Shown piece after piece: positions 1-12,077 of a DNA stretch of 64,000 bases. The DNA comes from Syngnathus acus (Eukaryota > Chordata > Actinopteri > Syngnathiformes > Syngnathidae), in NCBI RefSeq assembly GCF_901709675.1, contig NC_051100.1, positions 682,001 to 746,000 on the forward strand, in the 5' to 3' direction. How positions within the stretch are numbered: the stretch's first letter is position 1; each line of letters starts with the position of its first letter. Made by a program: the position numbers and the translations under genes. The notes beneath the pieces were generated by a model. That model did not search any database. It was given only the letters and a program-made list of their open reading frames with translations, and had not been told where the DNA came from.

Positions 1-205
1 AATGCAAATGACTGACTCGTTGACTCACAGCTCCGTTCAGTTGGTGAACGGGAAATGCAATTCACGACTCGTTCGTGAACGGGAAGTGACGTCATTTTCT
101 TCGTTTTGTTTTACGGCGAGGTGGCACCAGCTTCAATGCGCATTACCGACACCTACTGGTTGAAGTCATATGAACTAAAACTCTCGTTCACTGAAAAGAT
201 TCGTT
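1..205. repeat. Unclassified repeat-like DNA
   Basis: No gene is visible here. The motif TGAACGGGAA occurs at 43-52 and 75-84, and CGTTC/GAACG words recur in both orientations up to about 205. This resembles non-autonomous DNA-transposon sequence common in fish, but I could not assign a family. A TGACGTCA palindrome lies at 87-94. Confidence 0.35.
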
Positions 206-208
206 CTT

Positions 209-877
209 TTCAAAGTCAAAGTCAAAGTCAAAGTCAGCTTTATTGTCAATCCCTTCATACGTCAAGACACACAAAGAAACCGAAATTCCGTTTCCTCCAT
301 CCCACGGTGACGAGACATACAAGTAGGCGACACAAAACAAAAACAAGTAGGCACAAACCATAAATAATAAATAATAAATAAAATAAAATGAGCGATGAAT
401 AAAAACAGACCAATAACCCATTGAATATGAGGGGCAAAACCGAGCCAGTGAGCATACAGCAAGAACAGGACGCTACGCTGAAAGGGGGAGCGAGTTCAGG
501 ATCCTAACAGCCTGGAGTACGAAGCTGTTGGAAAGTCTGGTGGTGCGGGAGCGCAGGCTCCTGTACCGCCTCCCAGAGGGCAGAAGTTCAAACAAAGGGT
601 GAGCGGGGTGACTCACATCACTCACAATCTTGGTCGCCTTGCGGGTGAGATGGGAGGTGTAAATGTCCTTCAAGGAGGGGAGAGAAGCACCAATAGTCTT
701 ACTAGCCGTTTTCACAATGCGCTGCAGGGCCTTCAAGTCTTGGTCAGTGCAGCTGCCACCCCAGACAGCAATACAGCTGGAGAGGACGCTCTCAATGGTG
801 CCGCGGTAAAACGTAGTCATGACGGCCGGAGGAGTTTGAACACTACCGTCCGTCAATGTGCCCAACCGCTCGGCCAT
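209..877 (-). mobile_element. 5'-truncated LINE (non-LTR retrotransposon), C-terminal end
   Basis: The minus strand encodes about 134 codons from 877 to 473 without a stop. They resemble the extreme C-terminus of teleost LINE ORF2 proteins: a TFYRGTIESVL segment, then AVWGGSC, LKALQRIVKTA, a LPSLKDIYTS segment and HPAHPLFELLPSGRR, in the expected order. A 3' untranslated stretch follows and ends in a tandem GACTTT tail (209-235 on the plus strand). Short tandem 3' tails are typical of L2/CR1-type LINEs, which is family knowledge. Most of the reverse transcriptase and all of the endonuclease are missing, so this is a dead 5'-truncated copy. Confidence 0.8.
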
Positions 878-1904
878 CCATCGGTGCTTCGAAATAACTT
901 TGTTCTATGGCTCCACATGTCTTCAGCACGGCAAACGTTTGTGCCGGTCCACCATATGAAGTAAATGACGGGATTTGTTTTACCTCATCTAATATGTATC
1001 AAGCATAAGAGGAAAAAAAAAAAAACTTGCTAAACGCACATGAATTTGATAATTATCCACAAGTACTATGTGACATTCAGAAGGCAGCATAATTCGATCG
1101 AGTTGATATTTGAAGACTGTAAAATGAAAAAAGAAAACACCATGGTGCAGAGGAAAGTGGTGCCATGATAAAATTGGAAACATGATTATTAAGTTTGTTG
1201 ATGTCCTGAAAGAAAGCCTCTTCTGAATTGCAGTGGTGGAAGTGAATCCTTCTTCAAATGTTTTATGATGCCAATTGTCAATACAATTAGTCCAGATTGT
1301 TGAATGAAAGGCGAGCCACAGATCAGAGACTGTTTTAAGATCACTTTATAAAATTCCAAATTTAACAAAAGGTCTTAAGTTCATTTGGAAGCATTAGCAA
1401 AATTGCATTATCACATTAAAGTAAAAAATGATTCCATGTAGGTTATTGAGGATTGTCCTCCAAAAGAAGAAATTAAACAGAAGCATCAATTCAAAAGAAG
1501 CAATAGTACAAAACTGAGGCACTGCAAAGTACACATTGGCGCAATAAACTTTTGAGTTGACCAGTGCATCTGCAAGTTTCTCCAAAGACCCGTTGACAAA
1601 TTCAATGATATTCAAGCTATGGTTCTTTAAACACACCAACCAACCAACCAAGCAAAAAAAAGTCTCCAAAGGGAATAGAAACTACGAGTAGCTAGTCCAA
1701 ATGGGCCATTACAACAAGACACAACCAAAGAGGCCTGACCTCCTTTGGCTTTCGAGCAGTGGCTCTTACAGACAACGGGAATGTGCAATGAACAGTCTGA
1801 ATGTTTCAACTAATCAGTCCATGCTCACATTCGGGCACAATCCATCCATCCATCCATCCATCCATCCATCATGCGTTCTCCACCCATTCTGCCCTTTGGT
1901 CCAT
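878..1904. other. cdh1 downstream flank / probable 3' UTR
   Basis: This stretch follows the cdh1 stop codon on the minus strand and has no convincing gene. A CCAT tetranucleotide tract lies at about 1842-1870, 35 nt past the stop. I did not find a clear minus-strand AATAAA here, so the cdh1 cleavage site is unknown. Confidence 0.5.
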
Positions 1905-4866
1905 TTACAGCATGTCGTCATCTTCTCCTCCCCCGAACATATCAGAGAGCTTTTTGAAGCGAGGCCCCCAGTCGCCGAGGTGGTCGTAGTCCTGGTCGCC
2001 GCTGCTGGATGAGTTGAGAGTGGACAGGCTTCCCGCATCAGAGCCGCCTCCCTCATAGTCAAACACCAGCAGGGAGTCGTAGGGGGGCGCCGTCGGGTCG
2101 TTGTCAGCAGCCTTCAGGTTCTGCAATCGAGCACACGGAAGGAAGGAAGGAAGGGCTTGTGCGTTAGAGCGGCAAAAAAATCTCTGCTTTTTCAACCTAC
2201 TTTGTGTATGGTAACAACACATCACAAATGCTAAATAATATGCACTCGACTCACGTCATCAATGAAGTTGCCGATTTCCTCTGGGTTGGCGGGACGAGGT
2301 CGGTACTGCGGAGCTGTAAGGTAGACTGGCTTCACGTCATTCCTGAACACCTCAGGACGGTTGTCTAAACCTTGGTGGAGAACACCGAGATCGTAGTCCT
2401 AGAAGACCGTGTCATATAAATGGTCACTTCAAGTTAGAAAAAGTCGACAGAGACTGATTAGGATATATTTGTATTCACGGTGATGGATTGTGGTTCATGC
2501 AGGCTCACGTGAGTGAGTCGTGTTTGTACCTGGTCATCCTCGCCACCTCCCTCTTCGTCATAGTAGTAGATGTTGTCTCGGATGTCGTCGTCCTGCAGTA
2601 GCGGCTCTTTGGGTTCTCCCCTTCGTCGTCTCGCTAACAGCAGCAGTAGTAGCAGCAGCACTGAGCGCACGAGGCAGAGGAGAGACGCCATTACAGCAAA
2701 ACAAACATCGCTGTGATGAAAGAAAGTAAAAGCCAATGTCAGACTCACAGAGAAGCAAAAGGATTCCTCCCAGAATTCCCAGGATAACGGGAAGGTCTGC
2801 GCCGGCTGCCACGCGTCCTTTGCACATGACATCTTCCCCGGTGCAGTCGCACACTTTGGCCTGAACCGTGCTGTCTTGCTCCAAACCCTGGTTGTCCGCC
2901 ACTCGAAGAATCACCGTGTATTCGCCGCTCGGCAGCTCCGTGGCCAAGTTCAAGATAATTCCCGTTTCTACAACAACAGACGGCGGACTGGCGTTACGAC
3001 CGTCACGCATTTGCAAAGGAGCAAAGTAAAAGGTGTCGCAATACATACTGGAGTCGTTCATTCTGGCAGTCCAGTTGTTCTTGGACGCGCCCTCCAAGGC
3101 GACTCTGTACGGAGCGGCAAAGCCGGGTCCGTCTTTATCGGTTACCGACAGCAACTGAGGCACGGGTTTTTTGTTGCACACCTGGGGAACACGACATTGG
3201 ATTCAGGAGTTGCGGCTTGAAATATTCAGTCAAAAAAATGCCATCGGTGGTTCTCGAAGTGTGCTCATTCTCTGGTGCTGTGTAAAAGATCCCTATATTC
3301 AATACAAGTGCGTTTAAAAAAATAAGGGGGGGGGGGGGGCAACACAGTTGTCTGCAGGGGAAAAAAAGAAAAACACAAATCGCCGTTTTCTTTGAAACAT
3401 TGAAATGAATTTTCTCCCCTCGACCTGGGCAAGTTAACACGTTTGAGGTTGAAAGTGCAGCAAAAAAATGAACTATGCAGAAACCAAATGGCTGTATTCA
3501 AAAATTGCAGATGTGGACGCAAAGGGACTTTTACCGTAAAAAAACGCTCCTCAATGGTGGGTGCGTTGTCATTCACATCTTCAAGGAGGATCATCAGCGT
3601 ACCTGTTCCTGTGGCTGGAACTTCATCTAGTGGACAGACAAGGCAAGCTCAAAGAACTCTTCCCTTGAATTTCATTCTTAAGAATGTCTGAATTTGGAGC
3701 CAGCTTTAACTTGAATTGCTCCAACTGTATGTTTAAGAAGCTTCTTGTCGGTTACAGCTGTGGAACCTGTGAAAGCATAGGCAAGATTGCGTCTTACTCA
3801 CCATTGTCATATGCGCCAATGAGCGCTGTGTATTTGTTGTCCTTGACAAAGATGGACTCTCTGTCCATGGCATGCTTCACAGTGATCAGGCCTGTATCTT
3901 TGGCCACGTTTAACCATCCAGCAGGGTCACTCACGATTTTATACCTGCATTTGAGAAACCAATTCAGCTTCAATGCAAAATGCATACACTTGCCGGTAAA
4001 AGAAAATAGTCGTCTCACATGACCGTCTGCTTGCGTGCAATGTCTGGATCCGAAGCGGTGTACTGCACCACGTCGGCGTCGACGGGAAGGTCTTCGAGTT
4101 TCGACACCGATTTCTCCACCGGATCAAAGACCGGGGATTCGTTAACGTCAAGCACGTTTACAATCACAGTGGCCGTGGAGGTGGGCAGGGGAATAGCAAA
4201 GGGAACTTCATTCTCCACTACAACCAACAAGGTATGTTTGCTGTTCTGCTCAAAGTCCAGACCCTGCGTTGTTCAGAAAAAGAGATTCCAATCCTGTCCA
4301 GGTCACGACATTGTGCTGTGAAAAAAGGACTCGATTTCATACCTTGACAGTCGTAATGATTCCCTCGTTCTTGTTGCTTCCGGTTTCCACAGAGAACAGT
4401 TTTTTGGGGTCACCACTAATAATCTTGAACTTTGCATTCCAGGCTGGAGAATGTGGTTCATCACCATCTGTTACGGTCATCTTTAAGACTATAACGTCCA
4501 CTTTATTTTCTTCCACCGATGCATCGTACTGCGGAAATTAAGAGGTGAAACTAAAAATCCTGGGACAATTCAGGAGCAAAATGAACGAAACAGGTACTCA
4601 CCGAGTTCTGGGTGAATTTTGGCGCATTGTCGTTGCTATCAGTCACAGTGAGAATAACTTTGGCCTTTCCAGTCAGCCCCTTACCCTTCAAGTCAGCTGC
4701 CTCCACTTCTAAAGTGTACCTGGGATATTTCTGTTCAGAAAGAAGGAGAGACTTTATGGGAGGCTTTTGTTCAAGTTTACAAAAACTATTTCCTTGTCTA
4801 CATGGTGCACTGACAACAGACCATTAAGATTTGACCTGTAGTGCCAATAAAAATGGTTTTGCCACA

Positions 4867-4905
<39 letters not shown>

Positions 4906-6520
4906 CTCACCTCTCTGTCTAAGCCGCCGGCATTGATTCGGATGCCGCCAGTCACTGGATTAATGGTAAAAAGATTTGCCGCAGGAAACTCGGGATCTTG
5001 ACTCACAATACGGTAACGGATATCAGAATTGTCATTGTTTTCCTGATCCGCATCCGTGGCGTTCACCTTGATGACCTCAAAACCTGGCAAGTGAAGAATG
5101 ACAAATCTATGCTATGACAACCAGCAGGTCGTTTGAATTTCAAATGAATGATTGTGTATCGAGGGGAGGTGATCATCTTTTATCTACAGTCAGCCGCTGA
5201 ACTTGCCCTACTACACAGTATAATATATATATATACATATTTTTTAAATCCCGTCTTCAAACATACCTTCTCGTGCAATCTTTTTTTATTATGGTGTGTT
5301 GAATAAAGAAATCTATTTGTTAGCAGGTACCTGTTGGTGATGCCTCAGCCACTTCTCCCAAGAAGGTATCCTTTTCAAAAACAGGGTTGTTGTCATTTTG
5401 ATCAATGACATTGACAATAATTTCCATGGGCTCCTCAGCGTTTCCAGAACCATCTGCCACGGCGAAGGCTTTAAACTGCACACAGATGGACAATGGTAGG
5501 CGTGTGTACAGCAGTAGACATTTTAAGCATGGATTTCTCCAAAAGAGGACCTCACTCACCAAGTACCTGGCCTGCTTTTCCCTGTCCAGCGGTTGTGTGA
5601 GGTAAAGATTCCCGGTGTTTCTGTCCATGGTGAAAAGACCAACAGGAGGCTGATCAGCTCCTGGACCAGTGATGCTATAAAAGATCCTCTTCTTTTGGTC
5701 TGCATTGGACCGAATCTACACAGAAGGGAGGAGAAGGGAGGCTAGCTGGCTGGCTGGCTTTCTGTGTTTTTGCATTCCAAGTATGTATGCACAATCCAAA
5801 ACTCAAAAAACGGGCCTTACTTGAGATACTTTGAGGGGATAGGGACCTCGGTCATTCTCCGCAACGTTAATGTCTGGAATCACCCAGTCTCTCTTTCTCC
5901 TCCGTAATCCTCCATTAGACTGGGGGAATTGCAAGACTGGCACTTCGGCATCATCAGTTCTCTAAAATCACACAACGGGAGCAGGAAATGAACACTTGTG
6001 CCACAGCACACCTTTGGACACCAAGGTAGATGCTCGAGGGCCGCTATGCTAGATATTTCCCCCTTCTCCAGCTTCATTTAGATGACTCTCAAAGTTTAAA
6101 AAAAAAAAAAAGTGCAACCATATTTTGCACATTTTAATGCAGCCACAAGAGGGCGCAATTGCGCAATTCAGTTATTTTCAGGCTTAAATGAACAGCTGAC
6201 CATCCAAAGTCGAGTCATACAATCAACCTTACACTGCATTAGCATCATTTTGGACTTGAAGCAAATATAGTTGAGCACTAATGAGAAGGGTAGGAGAACG
6301 CCACATGAAAATACCTAGTACTGTCCTGCATATTTTTGGAAAAGATGTGTTGGGGCTGCTGCGATCTCATCCTACCTCTGAATGATATAATAGCCTGACA
6401 GGAATGGTCATCTTGCGCCCTTGAGAGTCCCAGGTGTGCATCAAAAAGTCAATTTGACCTTCATGAAGAGACACCGGCCTGTTGACCTGAATGAAAGGAA
6501 AAAAAAAAGATTAAAAAAAA

Positions 6521-6558
<38 letters not shown>

Positions 6559-8153
6559 CCAGCACATTGTTTAGCTTTTTGGTTTTTATTATATAATATA
6601 TTTCAGTGCGCTGGACAAGCAGTCCACCATCTACTTCCTTAGTTAGAGATTGATTGTGTTTCATTCATACAAGGCTCCAGTTATGGTGACAAAAGAAGCA
6701 GCATTAGAAATGAAACAAAATAGCTCACCTTCATGACACCATCAGTTTGGACGGAGAAACGCGAGTCTTCACTTGTAAAACGAAATCTTGTGCGACCTGA
6801 GCAGTCCGAGAAGTCCACTAGAACAGACAAAAGAAATGACAATGTTTTGTTGTGTCATTGCATTAAGAAAGTAAGTCAACCAATTTGTCCTCGGTGGGAA
6901 TATCCTTGAAAATGTACCTTTACAATACTATCCAGGCAGTGTTGTTGCGTTAAGAGAGGAGGAAAAAAAGCAAACAAAAAAAACTGTGCTCTATCTTTGC
7001 AGCTGTTGACATGCTTTGAAAAGAAAGGCTTTGCAAAACAGGCTTGGGGACATTTAGTGGGTGCAGGAAAGATCATTAGGTGAGCCAAAGCAAGCTGAGA
7101 CTTGAGCTTGTTTTGACCTCAGAGTATCAGTCATGAAACGCATTTCAACATTTGAGCCCTTTCCTCTTTGAAAGATTTCCATTCATGTCATAAGCATAAG
7201 AAACAATGACGCAGACAAATGACAATCAACAAAATCAACTTTGTGATTGCTCTTACCTTTGCCCAACACGGTGCCCCTTCCTAAGTGCTTTCTGGTCACA
7301 GTGAAAAACTTCATGTCTGACTGAAAGCCAGGCACGCATGATTGCTCTTCAGCAGAAACTACGGCCCAAGCCTAAAAGAACATCAACAGGGAGTGTGAGC
7401 TGTGCATGCGAGCAAATCGGACATTGCAATTTAGTCTTCACGTTGAAGCTTGACTCATCGATCACTTTGTTTCAACGGTTAGTTTGTCGGTTCAAGTCGT
7501 TCCTCATACTTGACTGCAATGCTAAGGTCAAAATGGCCACGATTTGGTTTTAATTACGCAGTTGCGCCGCGAAAAAAAGGCAATCATCTAAAACGCCAAA
7601 TGCGTGTCTGATATGCAATACTGAAACAGGAGCTTGGCCTATTTATTCCGCAATCCTTTGGATGATTTCATATTGCAATAAATATCCAAAAAATATAGAC
7701 GAGTCTTTCAAATTCAATGGTGACAAGATTAAAGAAGGCGAGCGTTAACCTGTCAAGGCGGGGCGGGCGGGGCGGGCGAGGCCCTTTTGCTACGTTCGAA
7801 GACACGCACTTTCAAACGTCTTTCAACGTCTTGCTAGTTTGAGTCCATCCGAATGTTAAATATAATCAGGTCAATCAAACAGACAATCGAAAGATGTATG
7901 GAAAAAAAAATCACCTCCAGTATCTCGCTCCAAAGGTGAAATATCCGGCGAATTTACGGCGACTACATCAATTTAGCGAAAGGCAAGCGCTAATATAAAT
8001 GCCATCTCCAAAGTGGGTTTTTAGAACAAATGAATCCGGAAAAGAAATGTACCTTCTGATACGTTGGGGGGAAAAAATCAGCCTGTAATTGAAGCTCACC
8101 TGAAGAACGACGGCCAAAGTTCCCCCCCACACCGCAAACGTGGCGGCCCTCAT
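1905..8153 (-). CDS. cdh1: Cadherin-1 (E-cadherin)
   Basis: Classical type I cadherin: calcium-dependent homophilic adhesion at epithelial adherens junctions. Eighteen coding exons: 8100-8153, 7257-7371, 6729-6817, 6376-6486, 5821-5961, 5560-5715, 5331-5475, 4911-5083, 4602-4730, 4343-4528, 4019-4263, 3802-3944, 3535-3626, 3049-3181, 2749-2967, 2530-2660, 2255-2398, 1905-2120. They join in frame to 873 aa (human about 882). Exon 1 is an 18-codon signal peptide ([11 protein letters not shown]). A prodomain follows and ends in the furin site RRRKR before DWVIP, so the mature protein starts near residue 148. Five EC repeats carry LDRE and DxNDN calcium motifs. A leucine-rich membrane helix lies at about 696-719. 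The tail has the EPLL dileucine, [16 protein letters not shown] (p120-catenin region) and the beta-catenin-binding end with [16 protein letters not shown]. The last residues, [10 protein letters not shown], resemble the human end. All introns are GT-AG. Confidence 0.97.
4868..4902 (+). repeat. A35 homopolymer (U35 in the cdh1 pre-mRNA)
   Basis: Thirty-five consecutive A on the plus strand. In the cdh1 transcript this is U35, starting just after the GTGAGGCC donor of exon 8. Confidence 0.95.
6143..6156 (+). promoter_or_regulatory. CTCF-like motif in cdh1 intron 4
   Basis: CCACAAGAGGGCGC matches the core CTCF consensus (CCASYAGRKGGC) closely. This is sequence match only, with no occupancy evidence. 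Confidence 0.4.
6524..6553 (+). repeat. (CA)n microsatellite
   Basis: About 15 CA units just upstream of cdh1 exon 4 on the minus strand, within the intron. Confidence 0.9.
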
Positions 8154-8540
8154 CTGCCCGCTATGATCCACAAAAGCACTCTTTGAAATGCTGACGATCA
8201 AATAAATGGTGTATTCCTCAGCAGGCCGGACTGGAGCGGAGTCGTGTCGACGGACGGACGATCGGACGGAAGGAAGGAAGGAAGGAAGGACGCCCTTACT
8301 TAGGCGAGGTAGTTGTCGAAGTGAACACTGTCGGAGCTGCAGGTATTTTCAATGTGTGACGTCAAGTCACAGGTGCGCCACTTCCGCCTTCCACATAAGG
8401 ACACGCAGGGAGGAAGGGAGGCCTGAGACACGCCTGTCATCCACGCCAGATACCGACAGCCGCTTAGTCACAAATACGGACAGACGAGCTTTTGAAAGAA
8501 GATCTGTATCGATGCTTGGAGCTGTATAGCTACAACTTTC
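8154..8540 (-). promoter_or_regulatory. Presumed cdh1 promoter region with CRE and E-box
   Basis: This is the region just upstream of the cdh1 start codon. It holds a perfect CRE palindrome TGACGTCA (8357-8364) and, 5 bp further, an E-box CAGGTG (8370-8375), about 200 bp from the ATG. In mammals CDH1 is repressed by Snail/Zeb proteins through CACCTG E-boxes near the start site (established knowledge). A further CACCTG spans the exon 1 donor (8097-8102). An AAGG tetranucleotide tract lies at about 8264-8289. The transcription start site is not visible. Confidence 0.4.
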
Positions 8541-9246
8541 TGTTCCGCGTTTATCTTAATTCAAGGGGAGGCCACACCTCCTCCCTTTGCTCGCTCTCTC
8601 TCTCTCTCTCCCTTTCTATCTCTCTCTCTTTCTTTCAAGTGAGTCTGTCTGTCTGTGTGTCTGTTTCAAGTGAAGACGTGAGCAATATTTACTGTCTCCT
8701 AAGCCCGATTGAGCCAAGACCCATTTGACAGTTGAAAAAGCCGGCCAGCAGCAGATTGTATCCTTTGCTCCGGTAACACATTGGGCCAACTCCACACAAA
8801 GGCCCAAAAAGGCACACGTCATTTCAAATCAATTGCAACAAACACCGTCTTTTCAAATAACACACATGTTGTTTATTAGATATCAACCATACGCCACTTT
8901 TAATCCTATTAAAACGATATTTGAAAACAGTTGCACGACTTGAAGTCATTGGTCACGATGAAAAAGCCATTTATAATTCATTGTGGTTGCCCGGGTCATT
9001 TTCTTGCCACTGCCCGCCGCCGCCGCGTATTATATGACTCATTGGGTTGCGAGTAACAACGTCGATTGTAATTGCAACATAAAGGGGCTGCTGACTGACG
9101 CACGAGTCATCAACAGTAGGAAGGTTGTGCAAAAATATGTTCATGTTAGCAAATGCATGTTCTCTCTCTTCATGCTTTTCTTTTCCGGGTATCACAAAAG
9201 TCTGCAGCTTCGGGTTAGTCCACATTCACAGTTCTGTCCATTTGTG

Positions 9247-9322
9247 GCCAGTTCAGGGGTACCAGCCGGGACTGGCTCCAGCTCAGCCCAGACCCAAGTG
9301 AGGAGATGCGGGACACAAAATG
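9247..9322 (+). repeat. Decayed SINE 3' fragment
   Basis: TTCAGGGGTACCAGCC, GGGACTGGCTCCAGC and the closing AAAATGG follow the same order as the 3' half of the intact SINE at 54584-54947 (GTTCAGGGTGTCCCCCGCC, GGGATAGGCTCCAGC, AAAATGG). The copy is diverged and lacks the tRNA-like head. Confidence 0.45.
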
Positions 9323-10234
9323 GAGTAGTACAAAATCAAGTTGTCGTCTACTTTCTTCATAAGAGATAGTATGAAGGTATGCCAGGGACACATTTGGACT
9401 TTTTGTTTCCTTATCATGTTGACTCTCCTAATCTGTTGCCATGTAACTTGCGGCATTGTTACAATACGAATAGTAAATAAGGAAGCGAAAGACAAATAGT
9501 TCCCCTTCCAAAAAGGAACAATGTCTCATTTCAAGGCTTCCTTACAAAGTAGATGTAGGGATGATGAAAATGCAATTGAGTGTGTGTGCTCTTCCCTTCC
9601 ACTCATGATCCCACAGATGGACAAAGAACCGTGGGTGCAGAAGAAAGACTGCTCCATTTACATTTGCCACCACTTAACAAGTGAAAGATGCGGGATAGCT
9701 ATGAAGGGAGGCCTTGATGTAAGATAAGAGGAGTTACAAAAGGAGGGGGAGCAAAGTTAAGTGGCAGCGAGGCAGCGTCACATTACAATGTTTGCTCCAT
9801 TTGTAGGCCTTGAACATTTCTTCACATTTGAAGAAAAATTCCGTTTCGATTGGTGGAACACATGAAGAAAGTTAGCATTACCCCCAAGGGGAACTGCAAC
9901 TTCTCCTCCTAGTTCGTTCCCAGCAACAGCTGTCGACATTGATTCGTTATTGCTGATCAGAGAGTTTGTTGGTTGGGCAGATCCAATGTATGAGAAATAG
10001 GTTTTGAATAACAATGTAGACTATCTGACATGATGGCCTCCAGAAAGAACATCCTTTATCTCGTCTCAGGAATGGCTATGGTTAGAACTTCCCACACATT
10101 TCTCAGAGGAATGGGTCCTTTTAGTCTGCTCCACCTGTGAAAGCAAACTTACAGCTATTCTAGATGTTAAGATTTCATATTTGATGGATTGGATTTTGTC
10201 GTCTAGATTTGGGCTTAACATAGACAGACCAATT

Positions 10235-10261
10235 ATAGACGTCGGGCTAAAAGACGTCTAT
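10235..10261. repeat. Short inverted repeat (ATAGACGTC arms)
   Basis: ATAGACGTC (10235-10243) and its exact reverse complement GACGTCTAT (10253-10261) are separated by 9 nt. Nearby TAGAC words suggest a fragment of a palindromic mobile element rather than a functional hairpin. Confidence 0.5.
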
Positions 10262-11355
10262 GGTTCTGTGAGCTTGACCCATCTTGATGTGAGCTTTGAC
10301 CAAGATTTGATTCAAGGAAAAAAAAACTGGATCAACTTATTGTTGAATTTGTTCGAATGAAGATCTGAATGTCAACTAAGCGGCGGTTTATTCTTATCCT
10401 ATGTGGAATTTGGCCCAGTGAAAATATTCTCTCTATCTTCATCACACTCAAACAAGCACTGTGTCCTTGCACTTATCAGGCTGGAATGTATAACAGTCTC
10501 CCATGAACCGTGTTAATTAGTACACAACGCAAAGGGAATGGAGAGAAATGTTCCCACACAAGGTAAACAGACAAACAGTACAAGAATGGAAAACACAAAC
10601 GTTTATTAATGAGGAGGAATACGCAAAGACAAGGTTAAAAAAAAAAAAGCACTGCTTAAAGAAGAAACACGCAAAGAAATAAATATTAGGAAGTAAAACA
10701 TTTGTAAGAAATGCCTTCCATACACATTGAAGTAAAAGAGATGAAACGGAAAATAAATCCAGAGCCTTCCGTGTTTATCGGCCCATTCATTCCTTTTGAA
10801 TTCAATTGAAACTTGTCACTTCCGCTGCATTGCCCTTCTTTTGCTTCAAAGCTAGGCGGAAGAATCAAGAATTAAGAATCATTGGCTAGCTAGTGTAGTT
10901 GGTCATTATGAACCTGCACACACATTCCTGACATGTATTTTAGTCCAAACATCAAGTTGTTCATAATATTGTAATCACCAAGTCGAAACTCAGAAGCAAA
11001 CAAAAAATGGTGCTCTTCTTTCCGTTTTAGCAAGTCTGTGTGAGACATTTGCTGGCTCCCATCTCGTCAATCATTAACTTGCAAAGTTAATGTTTGTTTT
11101 TTTTACGTGCCAGCCGGTGAAGAAACTGAAACTTGTTTTTTTTAAGCAATGAGGTCATTCAGTTCTACGGTATGATAACTTCATCGAGACAATTGTTAAT
11201 ACAAACCCCACATTAGAGCAAAATAACACATGTGCTGTATGCTATGTTGGTAACGTTAAATGAACGAGCAGGTTCAAACGTGTCTTTTGTGTCCTGAGTA
11301 AACACAGGGAAATGTTTGCTTTACTTTTGTGTTCAAGTCTGGCGCTCCAATTTGC

Positions 11356-11409
11356 TAGCCTGGCAAGCGAGAGCCAATGCAGCCAGCTAGCGATTGGCTT
11401 GCCAGGCTA
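11356..11409. repeat. Inverted repeat with 13-bp perfect arms
   Basis: TAGCCTGGCAAGC (11356-11368) pairs exactly with GCTTGCCAGGCTA (11397-11409). The internal AGCCAAT (372-378 of the 11 kb block) and ATTGGCT (393-399) also match as an overlapping second arm pair. This could form a hairpin or be a small foldback element. Confidence 0.5.
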
Positions 11410-12020
11410 CCAGGTTTTTGATTTTACATTTGGATTTAGTTTGGTCCAAAGACATCTCCGTTAAAAACAATCGTCGTGACTATTGTCCTTCGGTGGTGGC
11501 TCGGTGATTCCAACATGGAAAAGAAGAGGAAAATAGAAAGTGGCCATTCATTCCATCCCTCCCTCTCCCACTGCTGCTGGACGTGCGGAGGAGTGTTGTT
11601 GATCCCGATGCCAACAGCTGACTCCAAGCATAAAAGTGCTACCATGGACTTCCTCTTAAAAGCCCATTATCAGGCTGCTCACAAGCTTTTAGTTCCCTTA
11701 CACTCAGCCTTTCAATCTCCGATGAGAGCTTCCCATCTTAGGAAAACGTTAACCTTCACTTATTGTGCAGAAAGGTTTTGGGACTGAAATATATACATAA
11801 AGGAAAGTATGTTTCATATCTCATCATGCTGTGAGGGAAGTTTGAGGGAATCCCTCAACCCACTGAAATGGGTTGCATGAAATGATTGATGGATCTGGAA
11901 ATAATGATGGCAAGCCTTCATGCGACATGTTTGTGACGGACTTGTTGTTGTTTCCCTTTTCCAAACAATCACAAGCCCACAAAGCATGGGGGGAAAGGTC
12001 ATTCGATACATATATCGAAT

Positions 12021-12077
12021 ATAATAATAATAATTCATTCAATTTGTATCGCGCTTTTCAAAAACCCAAAGACGCTT
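12021..12077 (-). mobile_element. LINE/SINE 3'-end fragment
   Basis: On the minus strand the sequence reads as a phrase (AAGCGTCTTTGGG, AAAAGCGCGATACAAATTG) ending in a TTA/TAT-rich tail. It resembles the 'AAAGCGCTATACAAAT' 3' ends shared by many fish retroposons. Only the terminal approximately 55 bp remain. Confidence 0.45.
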
